From positions 62,001-126,000 of the forward strand of contig JAJZTA010000001.1 of the NCBI GenBank assembly GCA_021849295.1: a stretch of 64,000 bases of DNA, in the 5' to 3' direction. Under the pieces are notes generated by a model, which searched no databases, was not told the origin of the DNA, and was given only the letters and a program-made list of their open reading frames with translations. The first letter of the stretch is position 1, and each line of letters begins with the position of its first letter. Origin of the DNA: Pseudomonadota bacterium (GTDB lineage Bacteria > Pseudomonadota > Alphaproteobacteria > Micavibrionales > UBA2020). This document shows, one piece after another, positions 18,711 to 27,609 of this stretch. A program made the position numbers and the translations under genes.

Positions 18711-20264
18711 TTATTCGGAAGCCGCGGCCGCCTTGGGCAAAGCCGGTTCTTCCGTGGAAATTTCGGGTTTTGTCACCGGCTCCGGCTGTGGTTGCGGCCG
18801 GTGCACATGCCGCTCTTTCGTGGCCTGCATGGCTTTGCCGACATATTCGTGCGCCAGCATGTGATAGAGCGACACGGGACAAAACACCTGCGACACGGCG
18901 GACGCCAGAACCGCGATGGCGACCAGCGGCGCGGGCATGAAGTTGTTGCCGGTAATCTCGATCACGATGATGGCGGAGGTGATGGGCGCCTGCGTCACGC
19001 CCGAAAGATAGGCGACCATCGCCATCACGACGACCACCTGCTCCGTCGTATGCTTGAACAGGGGCAGCAGCGACGTGCCCATGGCCGCGCCGATCGAAAG
19101 GCTGGGCGAGAAAATGCCGCCCGGAATGCCGCAAACCGAGGACAGTGCCGTGGCCAGCAGTTTGGCGATCGCGCAGCCCCATGAAACGAGATCTTTCCCG
19201 TGCAGCAGGTTGTTGGCGAGGCCGTATCCCGTGCCGTAGGTCTGGCCGTGGGTCATCAGGCCGAGCACGGCGACAAACAGGCCGCAGGCGCCGGCGAAGA
19301 CCGCCGGACTTTTCAGTACGGTCTTGTTGGTAAAGCGTTTCAGCAGATGGAGTCCGTGCGTCAGCATCCACGTGAACAGCGCGCCGCCGAGCCCGCCGAA
19401 GACGCCGATGACCAGCATCGGAATCCAGTCCGTCGCGGGCACGAAGTTCTCCGTCGTCACGCCGAAATAGTTGTAGTTGCCGAGTATGCTCATCGAGGCC
19501 GCGCCCGAAAGCATGATCGACATCAAAATCAGCGTGCTGTTGCGGCGGTGGAAGCCCCGCGCCATTTCCTCGATGGCGAAGACGATCCCCGCGATGGGCG
19601 TGTTGAAGGCGGCGGCGATGCCGCTCGCCGCGCCCGCGAGGATGAGGCTGCGGTCGGTGTTCAGCACCTTGAAGGCCGCGCACATCATCAGCAGCGCCGC
19701 CCCTACCTGCACCGTCGGCCCCTCGCGGCCGATCGACGCGCCGGACATCAGGCACAGCACCGTCAGGAAGATCTTGCCGAAAATGCTGCGCGCGCCGAGC
19801 AGCCAGTGGCGCGCCTCCTTGTCGTGCACCTCGCGCGCCGCGATGGCCTGCGGGATGCCGCTGCCGGGAATGCTCGGGAACCAGCGGAAGGTCGCGCCCG
19901 CGGCGAGCGCGAAAATGGCCGGCGTCATGATCAGCGGGATAAAGCGGTTGATATGCACGATATGGGTGAAGATGTCCTGCGATTTGTCGGCCATTTCGCT
20001 GAACGCCGCTGCCAGCAGGCCGATCAGGATGCCGCAGGTCCAGACCAGCAGCCGTTGCCGCCATATTAGCGGCGAAAAAGCCCGCATGACCATCTTCCGC
20101 ATCCGCCAGATAACGGGAATGGAATTTTTAATCTGGAGTTTTAAGTGCAGCATGGCCGTCTGTTTGTACAAAAAGGCCCCGGAAGCGTCGGACAGACTTT
20201 TAGTGTGCTGCCGGCTCTGGCGGAGTCGCAATATCTCTTCCGACGGGGTCGGTAGGCGCATCAT
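18711..20264 (-). CDS. clcA: CLC-family chloride channel/antiporter
   Basis: This is a 517-residue multi-pass transporter of the CLC family, moving chloride, often in exchange for protons. The selectivity-filter motifs are present: GSGIPQAIA, GREGPTVQVGA and GIPGGIFSPSLSIGAAMG. The C-terminal tail (KERHVHRPQPQPEPVTKPE) is Pro-rich and probably disordered; no CBS domains follow. The start is uncertain: the longest form begins at 20264 without a clear ribosome site, while an internal ATG at 20087 (MRAFSPLIWRQ) has GGAAG 8 bases upstream and is closer to where homology should begin. It lies 84 bases downstream of homospermidine synthase on the same strand. Confidence 0.92.
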   Translation of the reverse strand: MMRLPTPSEEILRLRQSRQHTKSLSDASGAFLYKQTAMLHLKLQIKNSIPVIWRMRKMVMRAFSPLIWRQRLLVWTCGILIGLLAAAFSEMADKSQDIFTHIVHINRFIPLIMTPAIFALAAGATFRWFPSIPGSGIPQAIAAREVHDKEARHWLLGARSIFGKIFLTVLCLMSGASIGREGPTVQVGAALLMMCAAFKVLNTDRSLILAGAASGIAAAFNTPIAGIVFAIEEMARGFHRRNSTLILMSIMLSGAASMSILGNYNYFGVTTENFVPATDWIPMLVIGVFGGLGGALFTWMLTHGLHLLKRFTNKTVLKSPAVFAGACGLFVAVLGLMTHGQTYGTGYGLANNLLHGKDLVSWGCAIAKLLATALSSVCGIPGGIFSPSLSIGAAMGTSLLPLFKHTTEQVVVVMAMVAYLSGVTQAPITSAIIVIEITGNNFMPAPLVAIAVLASAVSQVFCPVSLYHMLAHEYVGKAMQATKERHVHRPQPQPEPVTKPEISTEEPALPKAAAASE

Positions 20265-20348
20265 ACGCTTTTTTGAGGATTATTCAGGAAAAAATTGAAA
20301 AAAATCTGACCGTGCGTGTCTTTGTTATTTTATGGCAATAAAAAGAGG

Positions 20349-21784
20349 CTACCGCGCAAGAATGTTTTTGAACTGCCAGGGGTCGGCTTCGTCCAGATCT
20401 TCGGGAAAAAATCCGAGACGGCTGTCGAACGGCGTCCAGTCGGTATAGTAGCCGCGCACGGGGCCGAGGTACGGGCTCTGCACTTCGAGGCAGCGGGCGA
20501 AATCCATCTCGTCCGGCTCGACGATGGCGCTTGCCGGATTTTCCAGCGCCCAGACCATGCCCGCCAGCACGCCGGAGGACACTTGCAGGCCGGTGGCGTT
20601 TTGCGTGGGCACGAGCTCGCGCGCTTCGTGGATGGAGAGCTGCGAACCGTACCAGTAGGCGTTTTTATCGTGGCCGTAGAGGAGCACGCCAAGCTCGTCC
20701 TTGCCTTCGACGATTTCGTCCGGTTCGAGCAGATGGTGGTATTCCTGCATGTTGCCGGCGCCGTACAATTCATGCAGCGACAAAACCGCGTGGTTGCACG
20801 GGCGGTAGGCGTAATTGCAGGTCGGGCGGTATTCCGGCGCCGCGGCGTCGCCAATGGTGAAGTAGTCCGCCATCGCGATCGCCTCCATGTGCGAGACGAG
20901 AAAGCCGTATTGCGGACCGGGCGTCGGGCACCACGAATAGACGCGCGTGTTCGATCCGGGCTGCATCATGTAAATCGCGGAGCGGCAGCCATCCTCGTGC
21001 CGTCGCGCGTTGGACGGCATCCATTTTTCGTGCGTGCCCCAGCCGAGTTCCGCCGGCTGCACGCCCTCCTCGATCATGCCGTTGATCGACCAGGTGTTGA
21101 CGAAGCACTTTCTTTTCTTGGTGATGTTGGTCTTTTGCGTGTCGCGTTCGGCGATGTGGAGGCCCTTGACCCCCGCCTGCTGCATCAGGCGCGCCCATTC
21201 GAGGCGCGTCTGCGGGGTTTCGAAGTCGAGCTTGAGGTCCTTGGCGAGGTTCAGCAGCGCCTGCTTGGTCAGCCACGACACCATGCCGGGGTTCGCGCCG
21301 CTGCAGGAGACCGCCGTCGTGCCGCCGGGATTATTGCGCTTTTCCGCCAGCAACCTTTCGCGCAGCACGTAGTTGGTGCGCTCGGCGGGATCGGTGTTCG
21401 CGTCGGTGAAAACGCCGGGCCACGGCTCGATGGAAGAGTCGATATAAAGCACGCCCAGCTCGCGGCACAGGCGCATGACTTCGATGGAATCGACGTCGAC
21501 GGAGAGATTGACGCAGATGCCCTGCCCTTCGCCCGAGGTCAGCAGCGGGGTCAGGATGCCGCGGAAATTTTCCGGCGTCAGCGCCGTATCCAGACGGCGC
21601 ACGCCGTAATGCGCGATAATCTCGTTGTTTTTTCCGCCCGGATCGATGACCGTCAGCCGTTCGTGATCATGCGTGAAGTGGCGCTTGATCAACGGCAATA
21701 TGCCCGAAGCGATGGAGCCGAACCCGATAATGACAACCGGTCCGCTGATGCTGCCATGAATGGCGGCGTCTTTTTCAAACGCAT
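20349..21784 (-). CDS. hss: homospermidine synthase, N-terminus interrupted by an apparent one-base frameshift
   Basis: This NAD-dependent enzyme makes sym-homospermidine from putrescine and is common in alphaproteobacteria. From 21698 down there is a continuous 449-codon frame (ERLTVIDPGGK, CVNLSVDVDS, GANPGMVSWL, GFLVSHMEA). The same frame runs upstream through an obvious Rossmann start (PVVIIGFGSIASGILPLI, about 21740-21690), so the TTG at 21698 is too short. No ATG, GTG or TTG precedes the Rossmann motif in that frame. The only nearby ATG (21784) is one base out of register across an A5 run (21775-21771). One added A gives MRLKKDAAIHGSISGPVV and about 478 residues, close to the roughly 477 of characterised enzymes. 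Either a sequence error, an unusual ATT start or a real lesion. Confidence 0.88.
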
Positions 21785-21809
21785 TAGGTATAATCTGGGT
21801 TATTTATTA

Positions 21810-21838
21810 ATTTTAAGGAATATTAACGCCCGATACAA
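21810..21838 (-). promoter_or_regulatory. candidate promoter for homospermidine synthase
   Basis: On the minus strand TTGTAT (21838-21833) and TAAAAT (21815-21810) are separated by 17 bases. Transcription would start near 21803, about 20 bases before the ATG at 21784. No Shine-Dalgarno sequence precedes that ATG. Confidence 0.5.
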
Positions 21839-21914
21839 GAAAAAATCCGGAAAAAGGAGCAAATCCGGCAATTTACGCCTTACATCGCCGCCCCTAAATC
21901 TGCATATTGTGCAC

Positions 21915-22733
21915 ATGCAAAAAAACATCGACAGACTCCTAGGGATCATGAACTTTCTACGCACCAGCCCCGATGGCTGCGCGTGGACGAAGGCGCAGAC
22001 GCACAAGTCGCTGACGCCGTATCTGGTCGAGGAAGCCTATGAAACCGCCGAAACGATCGATCAGGGCAAAACAGACGTCGAGCTGCGCGACGAGCTGGGC
22101 GATCTTTTGCTGCAGATCGCCTTTCATGCCGAGATCGCGGCGGAGCGCGGGGCGTTTACGTTCGACGACGTGGCGAAGTCCATTGCCGACAAGCTGGAGC
22201 GGCGCTACCCGAGCATTCTCGGCGACGAGCCCAACACGCTCAAAACGCCGGAGGAGATCGACCGCCGCTGGGAGGAAGTCAAGGCCGAGGAACGCAAGGC
22301 CAAAGGCCTCGACGGGCCGGACGCCAGCATCCTCGATGAAGTGTCGCACGGGCTCCCTGCCCTGATCCGCGCTTCAAAGCTGAAAGGCCGCGCCGCCAAG
22401 GCGGGCTGGGAGTGGCCGGACGTCGGCATGCAGCTGGACAAGATCGAGGAAGAACTGGGCGAGCTGCGCGTCGAAGTCGAGGCCGCAAAGCCGGACAAGG
22501 AAAAAATCGCCCATGAACTCGGCGACCTGATGTTCATGCTGGTCGACTGCGCGCGCTGGCACGGCATCGACGCCGAGGACGCTCTCCGCACCACCAACAA
22601 CCGCATCGAAGCCCGCTTCCGCCATATGGAGAAGGCGCTCAAAAAGCAGGGCAAGGACATCAAAAGCTCCACGCTCGACGAGCGTCGCGCGCTTTGGAAC
22701 GAGGCCAAAAAAGCCGAGAAGCGCGCTTCCTAG
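21915..22733 (+). CDS. mazG: nucleoside triphosphate pyrophosphohydrolase MazG
   Basis: It hydrolyses NTPs to NMP and PPi. The 272 residues contain two MazG domains: the first with LVEEAYETAETID and the ELRDELGDLLLQIAFHAEIA metal-binding ExxE/ExxD helices, the second with KIEEELGELRVEVEAA and HELGDLMFMLVDCARW. I chose the ATG at 21915 (MQKNIDRLLGIM) because homology starts there; the frame stays open far upstream, but that part is antisense to hss. No clear ribosome site precedes it. It is divergent from hss and converges with the CNNM/CBS gene with a 4-base overlap. Confidence 0.95.
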   Translation: MQKNIDRLLGIMNFLRTSPDGCAWTKAQTHKSLTPYLVEEAYETAETIDQGKTDVELRDELGDLLLQIAFHAEIAAERGAFTFDDVAKSIADKLERRYPSILGDEPNTLKTPEEIDRRWEEVKAEERKAKGLDGPDASILDEVSHGLPALIRASKLKGRAAKAGWEWPDVGMQLDKIEEELGELRVEVEAAKPDKEKIAHELGDLMFMLVDCARWHGIDAEDALRTTNNRIEARFRHMEKALKKQGKDIKSSTLDERRALWNEAKKAEKRAS

Positions 22734-24046
22734 TTTATCGTATGCGCCGCCACCGTCTCGGCGGGTTCATCGCTTTCCAGCACCGGCGTGACACGCATGA
22801 GGCTGATCTGGTTTTTCTGTTTTTTGACGATCTCGAACCGGAAGCCGAAGAAGGTGAAGGTCTGCCCGACGTTGGGGATGCGCTGGCTTTCGAAGAGGAT
22901 CAGCCCCGCGAGGGTCGAATATTCCTCGTCCGGCAGGCCCCAGTCGAATTCGCGGTTGAGGTCGCGGATGGTGACCTTGCCGTCGATGACGAAGGAGCCG
23001 TCGGCCTGCGGGCGCACGCCGGTGACGGCGATGTCGTGCTCGTCGCTGATCTCGCCGACGATTTCCTCCAGAATGTCCTCCAGCGACACAACGCCCACGA
23101 GCGCGCCGTATTCGTCCACCATCATCGAGAAATGCTCGCGCCGCTTGCGGAAGGCCTGCAGCTGGTCGAACAGCGTGGTCGATTCAGGGATGAACCACGG
23201 CTCCATCATCGCGTTCATCAGGTTGAGCTTCGAGATGTCGCCCTTGCAGTTGATGATCTCGTTCAGGAGCAGCTTGGTGTGGATGACGCCTATAATATTG
23301 TCCTGATTGTCCTTCCACACCGGCAGGCGGGTGAAGGAGCTGTGCAACACCTCGTCGACGATGCGCGCGGGCGGCAGGTCGGCGCTGATCATGCGCACGT
23401 TCTTGCGGTGGACCATGATCTCGGAGACCTCGACCTCGGCAAGGTCCATGATCGAGCGCAGCATCGCGCCCCGCTCCTGGTCTTCCTCGATGCTCATGGT
23501 TTCCTTGAAAAGCTCGATGGCGCCGCGCAGCTCCTCCTCGTATTCGTCCTCGTCGTCGATATGCGGCCGGACGCCAAAGAGGCGGAAACAGCCCTCGACC
23601 AGCTTGTTGACGCTGAAGGTGATCGGCCGGAACAGCGTGACGACGACGGCCACCGCCGGTGCCAGACACAGCGACAGCCGTTCGGAATTGAGCAGCGCGT
23701 AGGTCTTGGGCAGCACCTCGGCAAAGATCAGCACCATGACGGTGACGCCGATCGTGGCGTAAATGATGCCCTCCTCGCCGAAGATGCGCATCAACAGCGC
23801 GGTGGCGAGCGAGCTGAGCAGGATGTTCATGATGGTGTTGCCGAAGAGCAGCGTGCTGATCATCCGGTCTTTATGCAGGCGAAGCTTGTTGATCAGGCGG
23901 GCGCGGGGGTTGCCGTCGTTCTCCAGCGCGTGCATCCGCGCGCGCGAGGCCGCGGTCAGCGCCGTCTCCGAGGCCGAGAAAAACGCCCCGCCCAGCAGCA
24001 GCAAAAACAGCCCGCCGATGTCTATCCAGATCTTGTGTTGATTCAT
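22730..24046 (-). CDS. CNNM/CBS-domain transporter-like protein (HlyC/CorC family)
   Basis: This 438-residue protein has an N-terminal DUF21/CNNM membrane domain (about residues 1-185; FFSASETALTAASRARMHALE, then FGNTIMNILLSSLATALL, then VLPKTYALLNSERLS). A CBS pair (about 200-330) and a C-terminal CorC_HlyC domain (about 345-425, with DWGLPDEEYSTLAGLIL) follow. CNNM proteins are linked to Mg2+/Co2+ handling. A second, membrane-less CorC-like protein is encoded at 57.2-58.1 kb. It lies 16 bases after aroB and its 3' end overlaps mazG by 4 bases. Confidence 0.93.
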   Translation of the reverse strand: MNQHKIWIDIGGLFLLLLGGAFFSASETALTAASRARMHALENDGNPRARLINKLRLHKDRMISTLLFGNTIMNILLSSLATALLMRIFGEEGIIYATIGVTVMVLIFAEVLPKTYALLNSERLSLCLAPAVAVVVTLFRPITFSVNKLVEGCFRLFGVRPHIDDEDEYEEELRGAIELFKETMSIEEDQERGAMLRSIMDLAEVEVSEIMVHRKNVRMISADLPPARIVDEVLHSSFTRLPVWKDNQDNIIGVIHTKLLLNEIINCKGDISKLNLMNAMMEPWFIPESTTLFDQLQAFRKRREHFSMMVDEYGALVGVVSLEDILEEIVGEISDEHDIAVTGVRPQADGSFVIDGKVTIRDLNREFDWGLPDEEYSTLAGLILFESQRIPNVGQTFTFFGFRFEIVKKQKNQISLMRVTPVLESDEPAETVAAHTIN

Positions 24047-24062
24047 TTATCCCGGGGCTCCT

Positions 24063-25247
24063 CTATCCGAAGGTCTTCTCTAAAAACGCCAGCACGTCCG
24101 CGCCGTCGACGTCGCGGGCGACGAACGCCCCGCCGATGCCGCGTACGAGGACGAGCGCGATGCGTCCGTCCCTGTTCTTTTTGTCGGACTGCATGCGGGT
24201 GAACATCTCCTTTGCTTCCACCTTAAAAGGCGGCTCGGTCATCAGGCCGGTCTTTTGCAGATGGGCGCGCAGCCGTTCGACGTCCCTGGCGGGGCACGGG
24301 CCGTGTTCTTGCGCGTATTCGAACGCCAGCAGGCAGCCGATGCCGACCGCCTCGCCGTGCAGAATCCGTCCGTCGTAGCCGCCGATCGCCTCCAGCGCGT
24401 GGCCGAAGCTGTGGCCGAGATTCAAAAGCGCGCGGATGTCTTTTTTCTCGTCCGCGTCCGCGGCGACGATGGCGGCCTTGGCGCGGCAGCTTTTGTCGAT
24501 GGCGTACTTTTGCGCATCCGCGTCGCCATTCAATAAGGACGCGCCGTTTTCCTCCAGCCAGTCGAAAAAGGCGGGATCGTCGATCAGCGCGTATTTGAGG
24601 ATCTCGGCATAGCCCGCCTTCAGTTCGCGCTCCGGCAGGGTTTTCAGAACCCCCGTGTCGATTAAAACGATTTTCGGCTGGTAGAACGCGCCGACCAGAT
24701 TTTTGCCCGCTTTCGTGTTGATGCCCGTCTTGCCGCCGACGGAGCTGTCGACCTGCGCGAGCAGCGTCGTCGGGATTTGCGCGAAACCGGCGCCGCGCAT
24801 CAGCATCGCCGCGGCAAAACCCGCGATGTCGCCCACCACGCCGCCGCCGAGCGCCGCCAGCGTTGCGCTTCTGTCCAGTTTATAACTTAAGCACTTATCT
24901 ATAATGGACTGCAGCTGCTCGAAGTTCTTGGTGGCCTCGCCTGCGGGGAGAATGATCGGCGGGCAGGCTTTGAAGCCCGCCGCTTCCAGCGTTTTCATCA
25001 GCGGCACGAGATAAAGGCCGGCGACGTTCTCGTCCGTCACGATGCAGATTCTTTTCGAGGGCAGCACGGCGGCGAGGCGTTCGCCCGCCTGCTCCAGAAT
25101 CCCCTGGCCGATGACGATGTCGTAAGACTTTGCGCTTTCGCGGGTATCGAAGCCGACGCGGACAATATTCCGGTCGTCGGCGATAGTCTGTGGCGCGCTG
25201 TTTTCAGGCTTGGGCAGGGTTGCTTCCTTTACTGCGGCTGTCTGCAT
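24063..25247 (-). CDS. aroB: 3-dehydroquinate synthase
   Basis: Second step of the shikimate pathway: DAHP to 3-dehydroquinate, using NAD and a divalent metal. The 394-residue sequence has the NAD-binding block PAGEATKNFEQLQSIID, GGGVVGDIAGFAAAMLMRG, QVDSSVGGKTGIN, and the metal-binding His in NLGHSFGHALEA and LHGEAVGIG. It is about 30 residues longer than usual at the N-terminus, because the ATG at 25247 lies 44 bases inside aroK; a later non-ATG start is possible but none has a better ribosome site. Confidence 0.96.
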   Translation of the reverse strand: MQTAAVKEATLPKPENSAPQTIADDRNIVRVGFDTRESAKSYDIVIGQGILEQAGERLAAVLPSKRICIVTDENVAGLYLVPLMKTLEAAGFKACPPIILPAGEATKNFEQLQSIIDKCLSYKLDRSATLAALGGGVVGDIAGFAAAMLMRGAGFAQIPTTLLAQVDSSVGGKTGINTKAGKNLVGAFYQPKIVLIDTGVLKTLPERELKAGYAEILKYALIDDPAFFDWLEENGASLLNGDADAQKYAIDKSCRAKAAIVAADADEKKDIRALLNLGHSFGHALEAIGGYDGRILHGEAVGIGCLLAFEYAQEHGPCPARDVERLRAHLQKTGLMTEPPFKVEAKEMFTRMQSDKKNRDGRIALVLVRGIGGAFVARDVDGADVLAFLEKTFG

Positions 25248-25761
25248 GCCGTTCGAGTTCCGTTTCGATAAGCCGCACTATATTTTGCGGCGTTTGGCCG
25301 TCCGTGACAATGGTTATATCCGCCTCGGCATAGGCGGGCGCGCGCTTCTCCAGCAGTTCTTCGATTCTTTTCCCGATATCGGTGTTTTTCAGCATCGGAC
25401 GGCCCTTGCCGCGTGACAGACGTTTAACCAAAGTCTCAATATCCGCCTTTAACCATACTGAAATCGCTTTTTCTTTTGCCGCATCTCTGATTTCATCCGA
25501 AACGAATCCCCCGCCGCCCGCCGCCAGCACGCAGGGCGCGCCGTCAAGCAAGCGCAGCATTACTTCTCTTTCCAGACGGCGGAATTCCGCCTCGCCGTAT
25601 TTTTCGAAGATTTCCGGGATGGAATGATTGGCGGTCCGCGCCACTTCATGGTCGGAATCAATAAAAGACAAGCCCAGACGGCGCGCCAGAAGTTTGCCCG
25701 TTCTGGTCTTTCCTGCTCCCATGATTCCCACGAGAAGAAGAATTTTATTGTGAATCTGCAT
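25204..25761 (-). CDS. aroK: shikimate kinase
   Basis: It phosphorylates shikimate with ATP in the aromatic amino acid pathway. The 185 residues include Walker A GIMGAGKTRTGKLLARRL (about residues 13-30), shikimate-binding DSDHEVAR and FRRLEREVM, the GGGGF loop, and the LID region SRGKGRPML. It overlaps aroB by 44 bases, giving the conserved aroK-aroB pair with a CNNM/CBS gene behind it. Confidence 0.96.
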   Translation of the reverse strand: MQIHNKILLLVGIMGAGKTRTGKLLARRLGLSFIDSDHEVARTANHSIPEIFEKYGEAEFRRLEREVMLRLLDGAPCVLAAGGGGFVSDEIRDAAKEKAISVWLKADIETLVKRLSRGKGRPMLKNTDIGKRIEELLEKRAPAYAEADITIVTDGQTPQNIVRLIETELERHADSRSKGSNPAQA

Positions 25762-25938
25762 GGCAAACTATTATAATGATTGCAACAGGATTACAAATAA
25801 ATTATTTAGAATCAAAGAGATAAACGTGTCTTTGGTTATGAAAAAAACTGTTGACACCTTATATGCATTATGTAATAAATGACCTGCTATAGGTACATTC
25901 CATAATGGTGCCACAAGACGGAAGGAAGTAAATAAGAT

Positions 25939-26091
25939 ATGTTAAGAAAACTCCTTGCCTCTCTTGTGTTACTGGCATTTTTTGCCGTCATCGGCGGTTT
26001 TGTCGCCCTGTCGGTTTGGAATGTTCCCATACAACAGAAGCAGATCGTGCACTCTGTCGATGTTTCACAGTTCTTGCATAAGAAATCGTGA
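25939..26091 (+). CDS. 50-aa single-pass membrane peptide
   Basis: This short gene runs from ATG to TGA for 50 residues: a positively charged start (MLRK), one hydrophobic segment (LLASLVLLAFFAVIGGFVALSVW, residues 5-27), then a short polar tail ending QFLHKKS. A ribosome site, GGAAGGAAG, lies upstream, with a TTGACA element 80 bases upstream. The plan (one helix followed by a Trp-x-x-Pro and a short periplasmic tail) resembles small proteins I have seen predicted in other alphaproteobacteria, but I cannot name it. It may be a small subunit or regulator of an envelope process. Confidence 0.6.
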   Translation: MLRKLLASLVLLAFFAVIGGFVALSVWNVPIQQKQIVHSVDVSQFLHKKS

Positions 26092-26505
26092 ACACACTAG
26101 ACTGGAAGGGTTCCTGCTTCATGAGCGGCTCTTGGATGCGCTCCGAATCGGCAAATACGGTGAAAACCGGTGCCGGGAGGGTCTGAAAAGGGCTAAAACG
26201 ATAAAAATAAACTAGAAAATGCTTTAAGAAGTATTTTTTAGATAACTTTGGAAAGGACATAAAAACGTTACTAAGAAATATGAGAAAAGTAGTAAAATTC
26301 ACAAGCTTTTGTAATTTTTTGAACTATTACATTAACTTTGTGAAATAATAAAAAAATAATTTTCACATATTTCCCCCTTGCGTTTCTTATCGGGATACGG
26401 TTTTATGTCACTGTTACGGAGGTAATGCGCTTTTAGGTCGCTTTGTGAAAGAGTTAGTGAGCAGCCCAATAGCGTATTAGGTAATTTTAAAAAGGAGAAA
26501 AAACT
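26092..26505. other. 414-base AT-rich spacer before the tyrosine recombinase
   Basis: No convincing gene is visible. A 21-codon frame from the ATG at 26121 has only a weak ribosome site and no recognisable content. The middle (about 26205-26370) is strongly AT-rich. A six-codon frame (26424-26444, ATGTCACTG...TAA) sits next to a GGAGG and could be a leader peptide. The 3' end carries the strong AAAAAGGAG ribosome site of the recombinase gene. Confidence 0.5.
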
Positions 26506-27495
26506 ATGGCACGTCCAGGTCGTCCTAAAATGCCCAAAGCCCCTCTGCCGGGTACTGTCGAGGCATTTCTTGATATGCTCATCGCGGAACGCGGTGCAGC
26601 TCTCAACACGCGTCATGCTTACGAGCGTGATCTTGCTGACGTCTGCGCTTTCTTGAAGAAGCAAAGCAAAGACATTAACACTGCAACAACCATTGATTTG
26701 AAAGCCTATCTGGCCGAGCTCAGCGCGCGTGAAAACGCGAAGAGCAAAGGCGGCGGAAAAACGGCCGTGCGCACGATCGCCCGCCGCATTTCGGCGCTGC
26801 GCCAGTTTTTTGGCTTCCTGGTTTCCGAAGGTACGCGCTCGGATGATCCGACGTCGACCATCGAAAGCCCGAAACAAACCCGCACCCTGCCGAAAATCCT
26901 GAGCGAAGACGAAGTCTCCGTTCTGATCGGCACGGCGCAAAAGCAGGGCGGTCCGGAAAGCATCCGTCTCGTTGCGCTGCTCGAAATCCTTTATGCGACC
27001 GGTCTGCGCGTCTCCGAACTCGTCGGTCTGCCGCTGGCCGCCATCGGTCCGGAAAGCCGTTACCTGACGGTCGAAGGCAAAGGCGGCCGCGAGCGCATGG
27101 CTCCGCTGTCCGAACCCGCGCAAAAGGCTATGAAGAACTACATGGACATCCGTGCCAAGTTCCTCATGTCCGACCGCGCCGAATCGCAAGGCAAGTGGCT
27201 CTTCCCGTCGCGCACGTCTGAATCGGGTCACCTGACCCGCCAGCGTTTCGCGCAGCTGCTGAAGGAACTGTCGCGCAATGCCGGTATCGATCCGGAACGC
27301 GTCAGCCCGCACGTCCTGCGTCACGCTTTCGCGACCCACCTTCTGAAGCACGGCGCGGATCTGCGCTCGGTGCAGAAGATGCTGGGGCACGCCGACATCG
27401 CCACGACCCAAATCTACACCCAAGTGGTCGGCGATCAGGCGAAGGCCACGGTGGAAGAGAATCATCCGCTCGCTAAAGAAGTGAACGGCAACTAA
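26506..27495 (+). CDS. xerD: XerC/XerD-type tyrosine recombinase
   Basis: XerCD recombinases resolve chromosome dimers at dif. The 329 residues have an N-terminal SAM-like core-binding domain (about 15-120; AFLDMLIAERGAALNTRHAYERDL) and a C-terminal catalytic domain with the Arg of ATGLRVSELVGL, the Lys hairpin VEGKGGRERM, HVLRHAFATHLLKHGADLRS and the nucleophile Tyr in TTQIYTQV. The TTQIYT block and the domain match point to XerD more than XerC, but the two are hard to separate by eye. Codon choice matches the neighbours, so it is not a prophage integrase. A terminator follows directly. Confidence 0.9.
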   Translation: MARPGRPKMPKAPLPGTVEAFLDMLIAERGAALNTRHAYERDLADVCAFLKKQSKDINTATTIDLKAYLAELSARENAKSKGGGKTAVRTIARRISALRQFFGFLVSEGTRSDDPTSTIESPKQTRTLPKILSEDEVSVLIGTAQKQGGPESIRLVALLEILYATGLRVSELVGLPLAAIGPESRYLTVEGKGGRERMAPLSEPAQKAMKNYMDIRAKFLMSDRAESQGKWLFPSRTSESGHLTRQRFAQLLKELSRNAGIDPERVSPHVLRHAFATHLLKHGADLRSVQKMLGHADIATTQIYTQVVGDQAKATVEENHPLAKEVNGN

Positions 27496-27521
27496 TCCGC
27501 CCGCACTAACCGATCTGGAAT

Positions 27522-27556
27522 AAAGGGAGCTTTTGCGAAAAAGCTCCCTTTTTCTT
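27522..27556 (+). terminator. rho-independent terminator after the recombinase gene
   Basis: The stem AAAGGGAGCTTTT / AAAAGCTCCCTTT with a short GCG-based loop is followed by a T-rich tract. It starts 27 bases after the recombinase stop codon and separates it from accA. Confidence 0.9.
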
Positions 27557-27609
27557 TGTGCGGTTTTGCGCTAGGGTAGCGGCCTAAGCTATTGAGAGGT
27601 TTGGAGATC

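Noticed and set aside
25851-25885. A dif-like core (TTATGTAATAAAT) near the XerD-like gene
   Set aside because: Only one arm resembles the XerD half-site. The XerC arm and 6-base centre do not fit, and the stretch also works as a promoter-like TTGACA region.
26121-26186. A 21-codon frame upstream of the recombinase gene
   Set aside because: Its ribosome site is weak and the peptide has no recognisable feature or membrane helix.
26506-27495. Possible phage integrase and prophage
   Set aside because: Codon use matches the neighbours, it is followed by accA, and no phage genes, attachment repeats or tRNA are present; it fits a core XerD.
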